Source of the DNA: Candidatus Woesearchaeota archaeon
Lineage (GTDB): Archaea; Nanobdellota; Nanobdellia; Woesearchaeales; WJKL01
DNA length: 7,235 nucleotides
Assembly (NCBI GenBank): GCA_019322455.1
Contig: JAHWIT010000039.1
Coordinates: 1 to 7,235 of the forward strand
Reading direction: 5' to 3'
Position 1 is the first letter of the stretch; the number at the start of each line of letters is the position of its first letter. A program made the position numbers and the translations under genes. Shown piece after piece: positions 1-6,273 of this stretch. The notes beneath the pieces were generated by a model. It did no database searches. It was not told the DNA's origin and saw only the letters and a list, made by a program, of their open reading frames with translations.

Positions 1-380
1 AGAAGGGAAAACGAAAATTTATAACAAAAGAAAGGTTCTATATTGCTAAAGAGGATTTTGATTCAATCAAAGAAGGAGAATTAATTAGATTAATGGATTG
101 TTTGAATTTTAGAAAGCAAGGAGATAAATTCTTATTTGATTCAAGTGATTATGAGATATTTAAGAAGAAGGGAAAAAAGATAATTCATTGGCTGCCTGTT
201 CAGGACAAATTAGTTAATGTTGAATTATTAATGCCTGACAATACATTAGCAAAAGGATTAGCAGAGCATTTGATTAAGAGGTTGAAGAAAGGAGATATTT
301 GCCAGCTGGAAAGAGTTGGATTCTGCAGATTAGATAAAAAAGAAAAAGATAAATTAGTTTTCTGGTATGGGCATAGATGA
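1..380 (+). CDS. gltX: Glutamyl-tRNA synthetase, archaeal type, C-terminal part (5' truncated by window edge)
   Basis: This is the last 125 codons of a gene that enters from the left in frame 3; the stop is TGA at 378-380. The ATG at 93 is internal, because the frame is open upstream to the edge and the upstream residues belong to the same fold. The protein would charge tRNA with glutamate in the cytoplasm. The visible part matches the C-terminal beta-barrel anticodon-binding domain of archaeal GluRS. It carries the motifs IRLMDCLNF, IIHWLP, VELLMPD, then CQLERVGFCRLD and the terminal FWYGHR. Archaea usually use a non-discriminating GluRS that also feeds the Gln-tRNA amidotransferase route, but that cannot be judged from this fragment. 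The catalytic HIGH/KMSKS region lies outside the window. GlnRS shares the fold and is the main alternative, but it is rare in archaea. The gene converges on the DUF2391 gene with no base between the two stop codons. Confidence 0.9.
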   Translation, partial: KGKRKFITKERFYIAKEDFDSIKEGELIRLMDCLNFRKQGDKFLFDSSDYEIFKKKGKKIIHWLPVQDKLVNVELLMPDNTLAKGLAEHLIKRLKKGDICQLERVGFCRLDKKEKDKLVFWYGHR

Positions 381-836
381 TTATTTAATTACGTCAGCTA
401 TTGCTCCGCTCATTGAAGCTGGAAATGCAACAATTATTGTTCTTTTAAAAGCTAAGAATAAATTAGTAGTCCAGGGGGTTCTTTGGATTAAGGATAATAA
501 GATAGCTACAACTAGGAAGGAGGTTAAATAAGTTAATAATACTCTTTTGATAAAGTGATCCCAGTGTTTGCTTATATTATTATGATAATAATGATAATAA
601 GTAAAAGCAGAAATAAATAAAAGAGACAATAAAATAAAACCTATAATATTTGCTAAGGGTAATATTTCTCCTAAACGCCATGTTTCTTCTGTATAACCTA
701 CTGGAATTGCTAATATAGATGCTCCTACTATAACCTGCAGAATATCTTTTACATGAAATTCAACTCTAACAGGATGAACTATCTTATGAAGGATTTCTTC
801 TGATGTTGTAATTAATCCTCTTTTTTCATTTTTCAT
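381..836 (-). CDS. DUF2391 family integral membrane protein
   Basis: A 151-residue membrane protein recognised as DUF2391, an uncharacterised family of bacteria and archaea. Landmarks seen are VGASILAIPVGYTEETWRLG (about residues 37-56), FIKRVLLTYL (95-104), and the C-terminal KRTIIVAFPASMSGAIADVI (131-150). Four hydrophobic segments are visible at about 31-48, 60-79, 98-117 and 132-149, after a roughly 25-residue polar N-terminus. A His-rich stretch (YYHYYHNN, then KHWDHF, residues 80-95) lies between helices 2 and 3. The molecular function is unknown, so none is assigned. The start ATG (834-836) is supported by a TATA element (TTTAAATA on the minus strand, 866-859) whose first T is 30 nt upstream, suggesting a leaderless mRNA. 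That TATA overlaps the stop codon of the exchanger gene 25 bp upstream, so the gene may be transcribed both alone and with the exchanger. Confidence 0.85.
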   Translation of the reverse strand: MKNEKRGLITTSEEILHKIVHPVRVEFHVKDILQVIVGASILAIPVGYTEETWRLGEILPLANIIGFILLSLLFISAFTYYHYYHNNISKHWDHFIKRVLLTYLTSFLVVAILLSLIQRTPWTTNLFLAFKRTIIVAFPASMSGAIADVIK

Positions 837-858
837 TTTTATTGGATTGATTTTATAT

Positions 859-866
859 TATTTAAA
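859..866 (-). promoter_or_regulatory. TATA box of the DUF2391 gene, overlapping the exchanger stop codon
   Basis: The minus strand reads TTTAAATA from 866 to 859. Its first T is 30 nt before the A of the DUF2391 ATG, the same spacing as at polB, which predicts transcription starting at or next to the ATG. It overlaps the TAA stop (864-862) of the upstream exchanger gene. It is AT-rich and could be chance; the repeated spacing is the support. Confidence 0.5.
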
Positions 867-1920
867 TTATTCCATTGACAAACAATATTGTCATAAATAC
901 TGCATATAAAACAAGGAATATTGTTCCTTCTATTCTTCTTATTGACCAGTAACTTCTTATGAAAATTAGGAGCAAGAGGCTCATAAATATCATAAATGGT
1001 GCTGTATAATATAATGTTGATTTAATAATTGATATCGGCAATATTAATCCAGAAACTCCAATAATAAGCAATATATTTGTTATGTTTGACCCAATTATAT
1101 TACCTATGGCAATATTTCCATAGCCTTTTCTTGCAGCTGATATTGAAACCATTAATTCTGGCAATGATGTTCCAACTGCTATTATGCTTAAACCTATCAT
1201 ATTTTCTGGAATATTAAATAAGTTTGCAAAGAATATTGCTGATTCAATAAGATATTTTGCTCCTAAAACAACTGCAGAGCCTGCTATAATTACAATTAAA
1301 AAATCTTTTATTAATCCTACTTTGAACAGCTCTTTCATTTCTCTTTTTTGTGCTGGAGGAATTTCTTTCTTTTTTTTGTCTTTAGGACTAAATATTCTGC
1401 TTTTTATTGTGATTAAATATTGAAATCTTAGAAAATATCTTAAGAAATGCCCAAAATGATATTCTTCAAATTCAGGTTTTTCTTCTATTAGAAAAATAAT
1501 ATATCCAATGTATAATAATAAAAATATTCCTGCTTCAATTCTTGAGATAATTCCATTTATCATAAATAGATAGAATAATCCTGTTACAAAAAGCATAATA
1601 TAGCCGTCTCTGTTTAACATTGCTTTTTTTGTTTTGATTAATGCAATTGTTGCTGCTACTCCAATTATTAAGCCTATATTAGCAATATTAGATCCAACTA
1701 CATTTCCTATTATAATACCGGTTGCGTTTTTCATAGAAGCTACTATTGAAGAAGCTAATTCTGGTATCGAAGTTCCTAATGCAACTAATGTTAATCCAAT
1801 AATAAATTCAGAAATACCTAATTTCTTTGCAATGGATGCAGCTGATTTAATAAAATAATCAGCTCCTTTAACTAAGAGGATTAATCCTAATATTAATAAT
1901 AATGCTTCAAAGTATGCCAT
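862..1920 (-). CDS. Sodium/calcium exchanger family (CaCA, YrbG/NCX_Mj-like) membrane antiporter
   Basis: A 352-residue membrane antiporter (359 if started at 1941) that would move Ca2+ against Na+ or H+. Residue numbers here count from the 1941 start. Both alpha repeats of the CaCA family are present. Alpha-1 has GLTLVALGTSIPELASSI (49-66) with Glu61, then GNVVGSN (79-85). Alpha-2 has GLSIIAVGTSLPELMVSI (250-267) with Glu262, then GNIIGSN (280-286). These Glu and Asn residues are the ion-binding positions known from NCX_Mj. Both halves here have Asn (85, 286), where NCX_Mj has an Asp in the second half. About ten hydrophobic segments flank a polar, Lys-rich central loop (about 152-206). Met8 (codon 1920-1918) is preferred as start because a minus-strand TATTTAAAA at 1951-1943 lies about 30 nt upstream of it and MAYFEALLLILG is a typical family N-terminus. 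The alternative is ATG 1941. DUF2391 lies 25 bp downstream on the same strand. Confidence 0.92.
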   Translation of the reverse strand: MAYFEALLLILGLILLVKGADYFIKSAASIAKKLGISEFIIGLTLVALGTSIPELASSIVASMKNATGIIIGNVVGSNIANIGLIIGVAATIALIKTKKAMLNRDGYIMLFVTGLFYLFMINGIISRIEAGIFLLLYIGYIIFLIEEKPEFEEYHFGHFLRYFLRFQYLITIKSRIFSPKDKKKKEIPPAQKREMKELFKVGLIKDFLIVIIAGSAVVLGAKYLIESAIFFANLFNIPENMIGLSIIAVGTSLPELMVSISAARKGYGNIAIGNIIGSNITNILLIIGVSGLILPISIIKSTLYYTAPFMIFMSLLLLIFIRSYWSIRRIEGTIFLVLYAVFMTILFVNGII

Positions 1921-1942
1921 TATTTTATTGTTATAATTCATG

Positions 1943-1951
1943 TTTTAAATA
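1943..1951 (-). promoter_or_regulatory. Probable TATA box of the exchanger gene (fits the Met8 start)
   Basis: The minus strand reads TATTTAAAA from 1951 to 1943, 29-31 nt before the ATG at 1920, the leaderless spacing used elsewhere in the window. If translation starts at 1941, the alternative box TTTAAAAG (1978-1971) would give a leader of about 7 nt. Confidence 0.45.
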
Positions 1952-1962
1952 TCTTTTTATTA

Positions 1963-1977
1963 TTAAAAGTCTTTTAA
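1963..1977. repeat. 15-bp palindrome TTAAAAG-T-CTTTTAA between divergent genes
   Basis: Seven-bp perfect arms around one base, in the intergenic region between the divergent exchanger and histone genes and upstream of both TATA boxes. It could be an operator, but it overlaps the alternative TATA box for the 1941 start and is simple AT-rich sequence. Confidence 0.35.
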
Positions 1978-2002
1978 ACCCTTAAATTTGGGCGTTTGAG
2001 CC

Positions 2003-2016
2003 GAAATCTTTATATA
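2003..2016 (+). promoter_or_regulatory. BRE and TATA box of the histone gene
   Basis: A purine-rich BRE-like GAAA is followed by TTTATATA at 2009-2016, a textbook archaeal promoter. Transcription would start near 2037-2041, leaving a leader of about 25 nt that contains GAGGTG at 2050-2055, 8 nt before the ATG. An imperfect inverted repeat (ATTTGGGC 1986-1993 against GCCGAAAT 2000-2007, one mismatch) overlaps the BRE. Confidence 0.75.
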
Positions 2017-2063
2017 TTAGAGTTTTTCTTTTAATTTTATAAATTAAGTGAGGTGTTTTTAAA

Positions 2064-2225
2064 ATGTTAATTGTAAAAGCTAAAATAAAATCAGTTGCAC
2101 CAGGATATAATGTTGCTGGAGATCTAGCTGAGGCTTTAAATGCAAAGGTTGAAGGATTAGTCAAAGCAGCTGCTGCAAGAGCAGAGGCTAATGGTCGTAA
2201 GACAATAATGGCTAAAGATCTTTAA
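2064..2225 (+). CDS. Minimal histone-fold DNA-binding protein, 53 aa
   Basis: A short, basic, Ala-rich protein reading MLIVKAKIKSVAPGYNVAGD at its start and ending NGRKTIMAKDL. It lines up with archaeal histones. Residues 3-12 fit alpha-1, NVAGDL (16-21) fits the RVSDDA loop of HMfB, 17-44 fit the long alpha-2, and GRKTIMAKDL (44-53) fits GRKTIKAEDI at the start of alpha-3. Nothing follows, so most of alpha-3 is missing. It resembles the short DUF1931-like histones of archaea and some bacteria such as Bdellovibrio. The expected role is binding and organising chromosomal DNA as a dimer or higher oligomer; this is inferred from the fold, and the DNA geometry is unknown. The start is fixed by a GAGGTG Shine-Dalgarno at 2050-2055, 8 nt before the ATG, and by the strong TATA at 2009. 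A T-rich terminator follows directly. Confidence 0.85.
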   Translation: MLIVKAKIKSVAPGYNVAGDLAEALNAKVEGLVKAAAARAEANGRKTIMAKDL

Positions 2226-2228
2226 ATA

Positions 2229-2255
2229 ATTCTTTTCTTTTTTTATTTTCTATTT
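2229..2255 (+). terminator. T-rich archaeal-type terminator after the histone gene
   Basis: Immediately after the TAA at 2223-2225 the plus strand is almost continuous T with runs of four to seven (TCTTTTCTTTTTTTATTTTC at 2231-2250). Archaeal RNA polymerase terminates at such oligo-T tracts without a hairpin. The three-hairpin block begins one base after it. Confidence 0.6.
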
Positions 2256-2418
2256 CTCCAATATTTTGCTAGTGCAATTTAATAGAAGGCAAAATATTGG
2301 AGCCTGGTGTTTGCGCGCTTTTTCGCAATCAGTTAGTTCTGCGAGCGAAAAAGCGCGAGTGAGCATTGGGTCCCAAAATTCGACTATTTGATGGTTGTGG
2401 TTTTTGTCGAATTTTGGG
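2256..2418 (+). repeat. Three abutting hairpins, structured intergenic element (possible ncRNA)
   Basis: Hairpin 1 pairs 2256-2269 (CTCCAATATTTTGC) with 2289-2302, 14 bp perfect, 19-nt loop. Hairpin 2 pairs 2314-2326 (CGCGCTTTTTCGC) with 2345-2357, 13 bp perfect, 18-nt loop. It can be lengthened by 2303-2313 with 2360-2370 (5 Watson-Crick and 6 G-U pairs, after a 2-nt bulge). Hairpin 3 pairs 2372-2384 (CCCAAAATTCGAC) with 2406-2418, 13 bp perfect, 21-nt loop. With the extension the three units follow one another with 0 and 1 nt between them. Left core arms begin at 2256, 2314 and 2372, exactly 58 nt apart. Hairpin 2 is far more GC-rich than the surroundings. The G-U pairs exist only in plus-strand RNA. 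No known RNA family is recognised. A dispersed palindromic repeat or cruciform element is an alternative. Confidence 0.7.
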
Positions 2419-2437
2419 TTAGTTTCTTTTAAAATAT

Positions 2438-2461
2438 ACAAGAAAATTTATATATTCTTGT
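2438..2461 (+). promoter_or_regulatory. polB promoter: TATA box inside an inverted repeat
   Basis: TTTATATA at 2447-2454 begins 30 nt before the polB ATG (2477), so the mRNA is probably leaderless. A BRE-like AGAAAA (2441-2446) precedes it. The 7-bp arms ACAAGAA (2438-2444) and TTCTTGT (2455-2461) are perfect complements and bracket the TATA box. A dimeric regulator bound there would block TBP, but no regulator is identified. Confidence 0.65.
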
Positions 2462-2476
2462 CATTTATTTGGGGAT

Positions 2477-5400
2477 ATGGGGGCAGAAAAGATACAGTTT
2501 TATCCGTTGGATATAACTTATAGAGTAGAGGATAATAAGGCAAAGATTTTGTTATTTGGCAGAACAGTTGATGGGCAGCAGCTGTGTGTTATTGATTCTG
2601 GTTTTGAGCCTTATTTTTATGTTTTATTGAGGGATGAGAATAATGTTGAGGATTTTTGTGAAAAGGTAGTTAAGATTAGTTTGGAAGAGAATGAAAGGAT
2701 ATCAAGGGTAAGTAAAGCAGAAGTGGTTGAGAAGAAGTTTCTTGGCAGAAAGCGAAAGGCTGTAAAGGTGTTTGTTGGGATTCCTCCTGATGTTCCTGTT
2801 ATAAGAAATGTGATAAAGGAATGGGATATGATTGAAAGTATTAATGAGTTTGATATTCATTTTACAAGAAGGTATTTGATTGATAAGGGAATAGTGCCAT
2901 TAACTTTAGTAGAGGTTGAAGGCGAGTTTATTAATGTAAAAAGTAAAGTTCCATGTTTTAATGCAGAAAAGATAGAGCAAGCTAGTACTGATTCTATTAA
3001 AGAACCTAAAGTACTTGCTTTTGATATTGAAACATATAATCCTACTGGCAGGGCATATGAGCCTGACAAATATCCAATTATAATGCTTGCTTTTTACGGC
3101 AAGGATTATAAGAAGGTTATTACATGGAAGAGATTCAAGACAAATGAGGATTATATTGAATTTGTTGATGGAGAGATTGAATTAATAAACAGATTTAAGG
3201 AGATAATTGACAAGCAGAAGCCTGATATTATTACTGGCTATTATTCAGATGGGTTTGATTTTCCTTATATTATTGCAAGAGCTAAAAAGTATAAGATTGA
3301 TCTTGATTTAGGACTGGATTATTCTTTATTAAAACCAAAAAGAGGAAAAACTGATTCAGTGCAATTGACTGGAATAATTCATATTGATGTTTTTAAGTTT
3401 GTCAAAAAATCATTGGGAAGAAGCTTGGATACTGATTCTTATAGTTTAGATAATGTTTCTGCTGAGATTTTAGGAGAGAAAAAGATAGAAGTAGATATTG
3501 CTAATTTGGCAAAGGCATGGGATGAAGAGAATGAAAAATTAGAAGCTTTTTGCAAGTATAATTTAAAGGATGCTGATTTAACTTATAGATTATGTCTTAG
3601 ACTGCTTCCTAATATAGAAGAGATGGTAAAGATAGTAGGATTGCCAATCTATGATGTAAACAGAATGGCTTTTTCGCAGTTAGTTGAATGGTATATAATA
3701 AAACAAACTAAAGATTTTAATGAGATTGTTTTGAACAGGCCTCATTATGAAGAGATAAGCGAGAGAAGACAGCATCGATATAAAGGAGCTTTTGTTTTTG
3801 AACCAAAGCCAGGATTATATAATGATATTGTTGTTTTTGATTTTAGAAGCCTATATCCAACAATAATTACTTCTCATAATATAGGGCCTTCGACATTGAA
3901 TTGCGGATGCTGCAAGGTTGATGGCAAATTTGCTCCAACTGATGATAAAAAATATTGGTTCTGCAGTAAACGTAAAGGATTTTTGCCTGTAATATTAGAG
4001 GATTTGATTACAAGAAGAATGAGGATAAAGGAGATGATGAAAGATAAAAAGGATGTTATGCTGGAAGCAAGAAGCCAGAGCTTGAAGTTATTGGCAAATG
4101 CATTTTATGGTTATTTAGGATTTTTTGGAGCAAGGTGGTATTGTTTTGAGTGTGCTGAATCAGTAACAGCTTATGGAAGGCACTATATCCATAAGGTTAT
4201 TGATGCTGCTAAAGAAGATGATTTTGAAATAATATATGGGGATAGCTTGCCTTATGATAGACCTCTTTTCATTAGGCTTGGAAATGGAGATATAATGTTA
4301 ATAAAAATAGGAGAATTGTATGATAAATATAAAGATAATAAGAATCTTTCAACAGTCACTTTAGATAAAAATAATAAAGTAACTTTTAAACCAATTGTAA
4401 ATATAATAAGACATGAATATCGGGGCAAGCTGTTGAAAATAATTACAAAATATGGTTCAACAATAGTGACACCTCAACATTCTGTATATTCTTTTGATAA
4501 AGATGTTTGTCTTACTAATGCTGAAAAGCTGAAAAAAGGAGATCATTTGATATCATTGACAAATACTGAAATTGATGTAACATATAAAGAAGGATATATA
4601 TTTGATTTAGCAGATATGGATTTTGATAGATATAAAGAGGAGTTAATGTTGTATTCTGATAATTTAAAATTTCCTTCTAGGAAAGGAAAATGTCCATATT
4701 GTAAAAAAGAGGGATTATATCTTGCATCGCATGTTTTTGCAAAGCATAATGAAAGAAGGCAAAGAATTGATAAAAAATCTTTATTAGAATGGGTTGGAGG
4801 GAAATTTGGCAAAATACGCAAGATACCTAGATACTGGACAGTTGACAAGGATCTTGCTTGGCTCTTGGGATTTTATTGCGCAGAAGGATCTGTATCAGAT
4901 GTTAATACTAAAACAGGAAGAAAATGCCTGCTATCTTTTGGCAGTCAGGATAGAAAGATAATCGAGAAGGTAAAAGGGATTTTAGATGTAAAAACTAAGA
5001 GTTCAACAAAAATTATTAAAAATTTTGACCCTAGAAACAAGAAAAATATGTTCTACTACAGAGTTCAATGCATGCCAATTATTGCTTTGTTCCAGTATGG
5101 ATTTAAGGCTGGAAAAGGAAGCGAATTAAAAAGAGTTCCTTGGTTTATTTTCACTGCAGAAGAATCTTTACGAAGAGCCTTTCTAAAAGGATATCTTGAT
5201 GGGGATGGAAATCTTGTAAAGGATAAAAGATATAAAACACATTTTATAAGATTTTCTACGAAAAGCAAGGATTTAGCTGAGGGATTGGCTTTTCTTCTAA
5301 AGACTCTTAAGCACGGCAGAAATTTTCATGGAAAAGAGATAAAACACGTAGCATGGAAATATAGAAGGGATAAACCTAAAATCCAATCATTACGTTTGCA

Positions 5401-6238
5401 ATCTGCGAAAAGGTCAAAAAATAATTTTTGTTTGGCAGAGATTATTTCAATTGAAGAAATTCCTAATCAAAGATATGTATATGACATTGAAGTTAAAGGA
5501 ACTCATAATTTTGTAGATGCCGAAGGAATGATATTAGTTCATAATACTGACAGTATTTTCTTAAATCTTAAAGACAAGAAAAAAGAGGATGCTTTGAATT
5601 TTGTAGACAAGATAAATATAGATCTGCCTGGAATAATGGAATTAGAGTATGAAGGATTTTATCCTTCTGGGATATTTGTTTCTGCAAAAGAAGGGGAATT
5701 TGGAGCAAAGAAGAAATATGCTTTGATTGATGAGAAAGGAAATATGAAGATAACTGGATTTGAAACAGTGAGAAGGAATTGGAGCTTTATTGCTAAAGAA
5801 GTACAAGAAGAGGTTTTGAATATTATTTTGAAAGAGCAGGCTCCTGAAGAAGCTATGGCATATGCAAAAGGCGTGATAAAGGATATAAAGAATAAAAAGA
5901 TAGAGAATAAGAAGGTTATTATTTTTACTCAAATTCAGAAACCTCTTAATGAATATACTTCTGTTGGTCCTCATGTTGCTGTTGCAAGAAGATTAGCTGC
6001 AAGAGGTGAAGATGTTAAGCCAGGCTATATGGTTAAGTTTATTATAACAGAAGGCTCTGGAATTATTAGAGACAGAGCTAAAATACCAGATGATGTTGAA
6101 GAAGGTAATTATGATTCTGATTATTATATCAACAACCAGGTAATACCTTCTGTTGAAAGAATATTTAATGTTCTTGGCTATACAAAAGATGATTTAATGG
6201 AAAGCAAAGACCAGAGCAAGTTGGGGAAGTTTTTCTGA
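2477..6238 (+). CDS. polB: Family B replicative DNA polymerase with in-frame intein
   Basis: Encodes 1253 residues; removing the intein (590-1023) leaves 819, close to the usual archaeal PolB length. It copies DNA 5' to 3' and should proofread. In order: N-terminal domain with EKKFLG (85-90); Exo I FDIET (D183, E185); Exo II GYYSDGFDF (D261), where the usual Asn is Tyr256; Exo III YNLKD (Y361, D365); motif A DFRSLYP (D455); motif B KLLANAFYG (537-545); motif C YGD (587-589) joined after splicing to TDS (1024-1026); the thumb KKKYAL (1078-1083), matching the family KKRYA motif; and a C-terminal PIP box QSKLGKFF (1246-1253) for PCNA binding. Cys476, 478, 479 and 496 between motifs A and B, and Cys556/559, could form metal or disulfide sites. 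ATG 2477 is 30 nt after the first T of the TATA box, so it is probably leaderless; GGGG at 2471 is too close to act as a Shine-Dalgarno. Unlike Nanoarchaeum equitans PolB, it is not split into two genes. Confidence 0.97.
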   Translation: MGAEKIQFYPLDITYRVEDNKAKILLFGRTVDGQQLCVIDSGFEPYFYVLLRDENNVEDFCEKVVKISLEENERISRVSKAEVVEKKFLGRKRKAVKVFVGIPPDVPVIRNVIKEWDMIESINEFDIHFTRRYLIDKGIVPLTLVEVEGEFINVKSKVPCFNAEKIEQASTDSIKEPKVLAFDIETYNPTGRAYEPDKYPIIMLAFYGKDYKKVITWKRFKTNEDYIEFVDGEIELINRFKEIIDKQKPDIITGYYSDGFDFPYIIARAKKYKIDLDLGLDYSLLKPKRGKTDSVQLTGIIHIDVFKFVKKSLGRSLDTDSYSLDNVSAEILGEKKIEVDIANLAKAWDEENEKLEAFCKYNLKDADLTYRLCLRLLPNIEEMVKIVGLPIYDVNRMAFSQLVEWYIIKQTKDFNEIVLNRPHYEEISERRQHRYKGAFVFEPKPGLYNDIVVFDFRSLYPTIITSHNIGPSTLNCGCCKVDGKFAPTDDKKYWFCSKRKGFLPVILEDLITRRMRIKEMMKDKKDVMLEARSQSLKLLANAFYGYLGFFGARWYCFECAESVTAYGRHYIHKVIDAAKEDDFEIIYGDSLPYDRPLFIRLGNGDIMLIKIGELYDKYKDNKNLSTVTLDKNNKVTFKPIVNIIRHEYRGKLLKIITKYGSTIVTPQHSVYSFDKDVCLTNAEKLKKGDHLISLTNTEIDVTYKEGYIFDLADMDFDRYKEELMLYSDNLKFPSRKGKCPYCKKEGLYLASHVFAKHNERRQRIDKKSLLEWVGGKFGKIRKIPRYWTVDKDLAWLLGFYCAEGSVSDVNTKTGRKCLLSFGSQDRKIIEKVKGILDVKTKSSTKIIKNFDPRNKKNMFYYRVQCMPIIALFQYGFKAGKGSELKRVPWFIFTAEESLRRAFLKGYLDGDGNLVKDKRYKTHFIRFSTKSKDLAEGLAFLLKTLKHGRNFHGKEIKHVAWKYRRDKPKIQSLRLQSAKRSKNNFCLAEIISIEEIPNQRYVYDIEVKGTHNFVDAEGMILVHNTDSIFLNLKDKKKEDALNFVDKINIDLPGIMELEYEGFYPSGIFVSAKEGEFGAKKKYALIDEKGNMKITGFETVRRNWSFIAKEVQEEVLNIILKEQAPEEAMAYAKGVIKDIKNKKIENKKVIIFTQIQKPLNEYTSVGPHVAVARRLAARGEDVKPGYMVKFIITEGSGIIRDRAKIPDDVEEGNYDSDYYINNQVIPSVERIFNVLGYTKDDLMESKDQSKLGKFF
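4244..5545 (+). mobile_element. PolB intein with LAGLIDADG (DOD) homing endonuclease, 434 aa, inserted in motif C
   Basis: Protein-splicing element covering PolB residues 590-1023. It begins SLPYDRPLF with Ser590 as first nucleophile and ends ILVHN (His1022, Asn1023), followed by Thr1024 of the host protein; this is class 1 intein chemistry. Block B is GSTIVTPQHSVY (T665, H668) and block F is YVYDIEVKGTHNF (about 1000-1012). The two endonuclease helices are LLGFYCAEG (796-804, catalytic Glu803) and LKGYLDGDG (903-911, catalytic Asp910), both acids intact. The site YGD|TDS is a known hot spot, also occupied in Thermococcales PolB (for example Deep Vent), whose intein likewise starts with Ser and ends HN|T. 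All splicing and nuclease residues look functional. After splicing the polymerase motif is restored exactly. Between blocks B and C lies an extra region with a Cys2His2-like cluster. Confidence 0.96.
4691..4747 (+). other. C2H2 zinc-finger-like module within the intein
   Basis: PolB residues 739-757 read CPYCKKEGLYLASHVFAKH, giving C-x2-C-x9-H-x4-H, followed by basic NERRQR. The spacing is shorter than the classic C2H2 finger (x12 between the pairs), but the order and basic setting fit a small DNA-contacting finger. It lies between the splicing domain and the first LAGLIDADG helix, where inteins often carry a DNA-recognition region. Metal binding is inferred. Confidence 0.5.
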
Positions 6239-6243
6239 TAAAA

Positions 6244-6251
6244 TATTTAAA
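6244..6251 (+). promoter_or_regulatory. TATA box for the small membrane protein gene
   Basis: TATTTAAA begins 30 nt before the ATG at 6274, matching the leaderless spacing at polB and DUF2391. It lies 5 bp after the polB stop, so the gene can be expressed independently of polB. Confidence 0.55.
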
Positions 6252-6273
6252 TTAAAAAGATTTTCTTATAATT

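Noticed and set aside
93..95. ATG at 93 as a gene start
   Set aside because: The frame stays open to the window edge and the upstream residues fit the GluRS C-terminal domain, so this is an internal methionine.
1184..1858. Plus-strand ORFs at 1184-1423 and 1634-1858
   Set aside because: They are antisense shadows of the exchanger, whose alpha-repeat motifs prove the minus-strand frame.
1986..2007. Imperfect inverted repeat upstream of the histone TATA box as an operator
   Set aside because: It has one mismatch in 8-bp arms and overlaps the BRE; too weak to list separately.
1982..2164. Minus-strand 60-codon ORF over the histone gene
   Set aside because: It runs antisense to the histone reading frame and its promoter region, with no motif.
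2256..2418. CRISPR array or insertion-sequence end
   Set aside because: The three units share a shape but not a sequence, so there are no direct repeats, and there is no transposase or target-site duplication nearby.
2250..2441. Minus-strand 63-codon ORF across the hairpin block (starts at TTG)
   Set aside because: It has a weak start, no promoter or Shine-Dalgarno, no recognisable motif, and it is built from the arms and loops of the three inverted repeats.
2857..5974. Minus-strand ORFs inside polB (2857-3069, 4543-4848, 5065-5268, 5642-5974)
   Set aside because: All lie antisense to a continuous, motif-rich polymerase/intein frame and show no family features.
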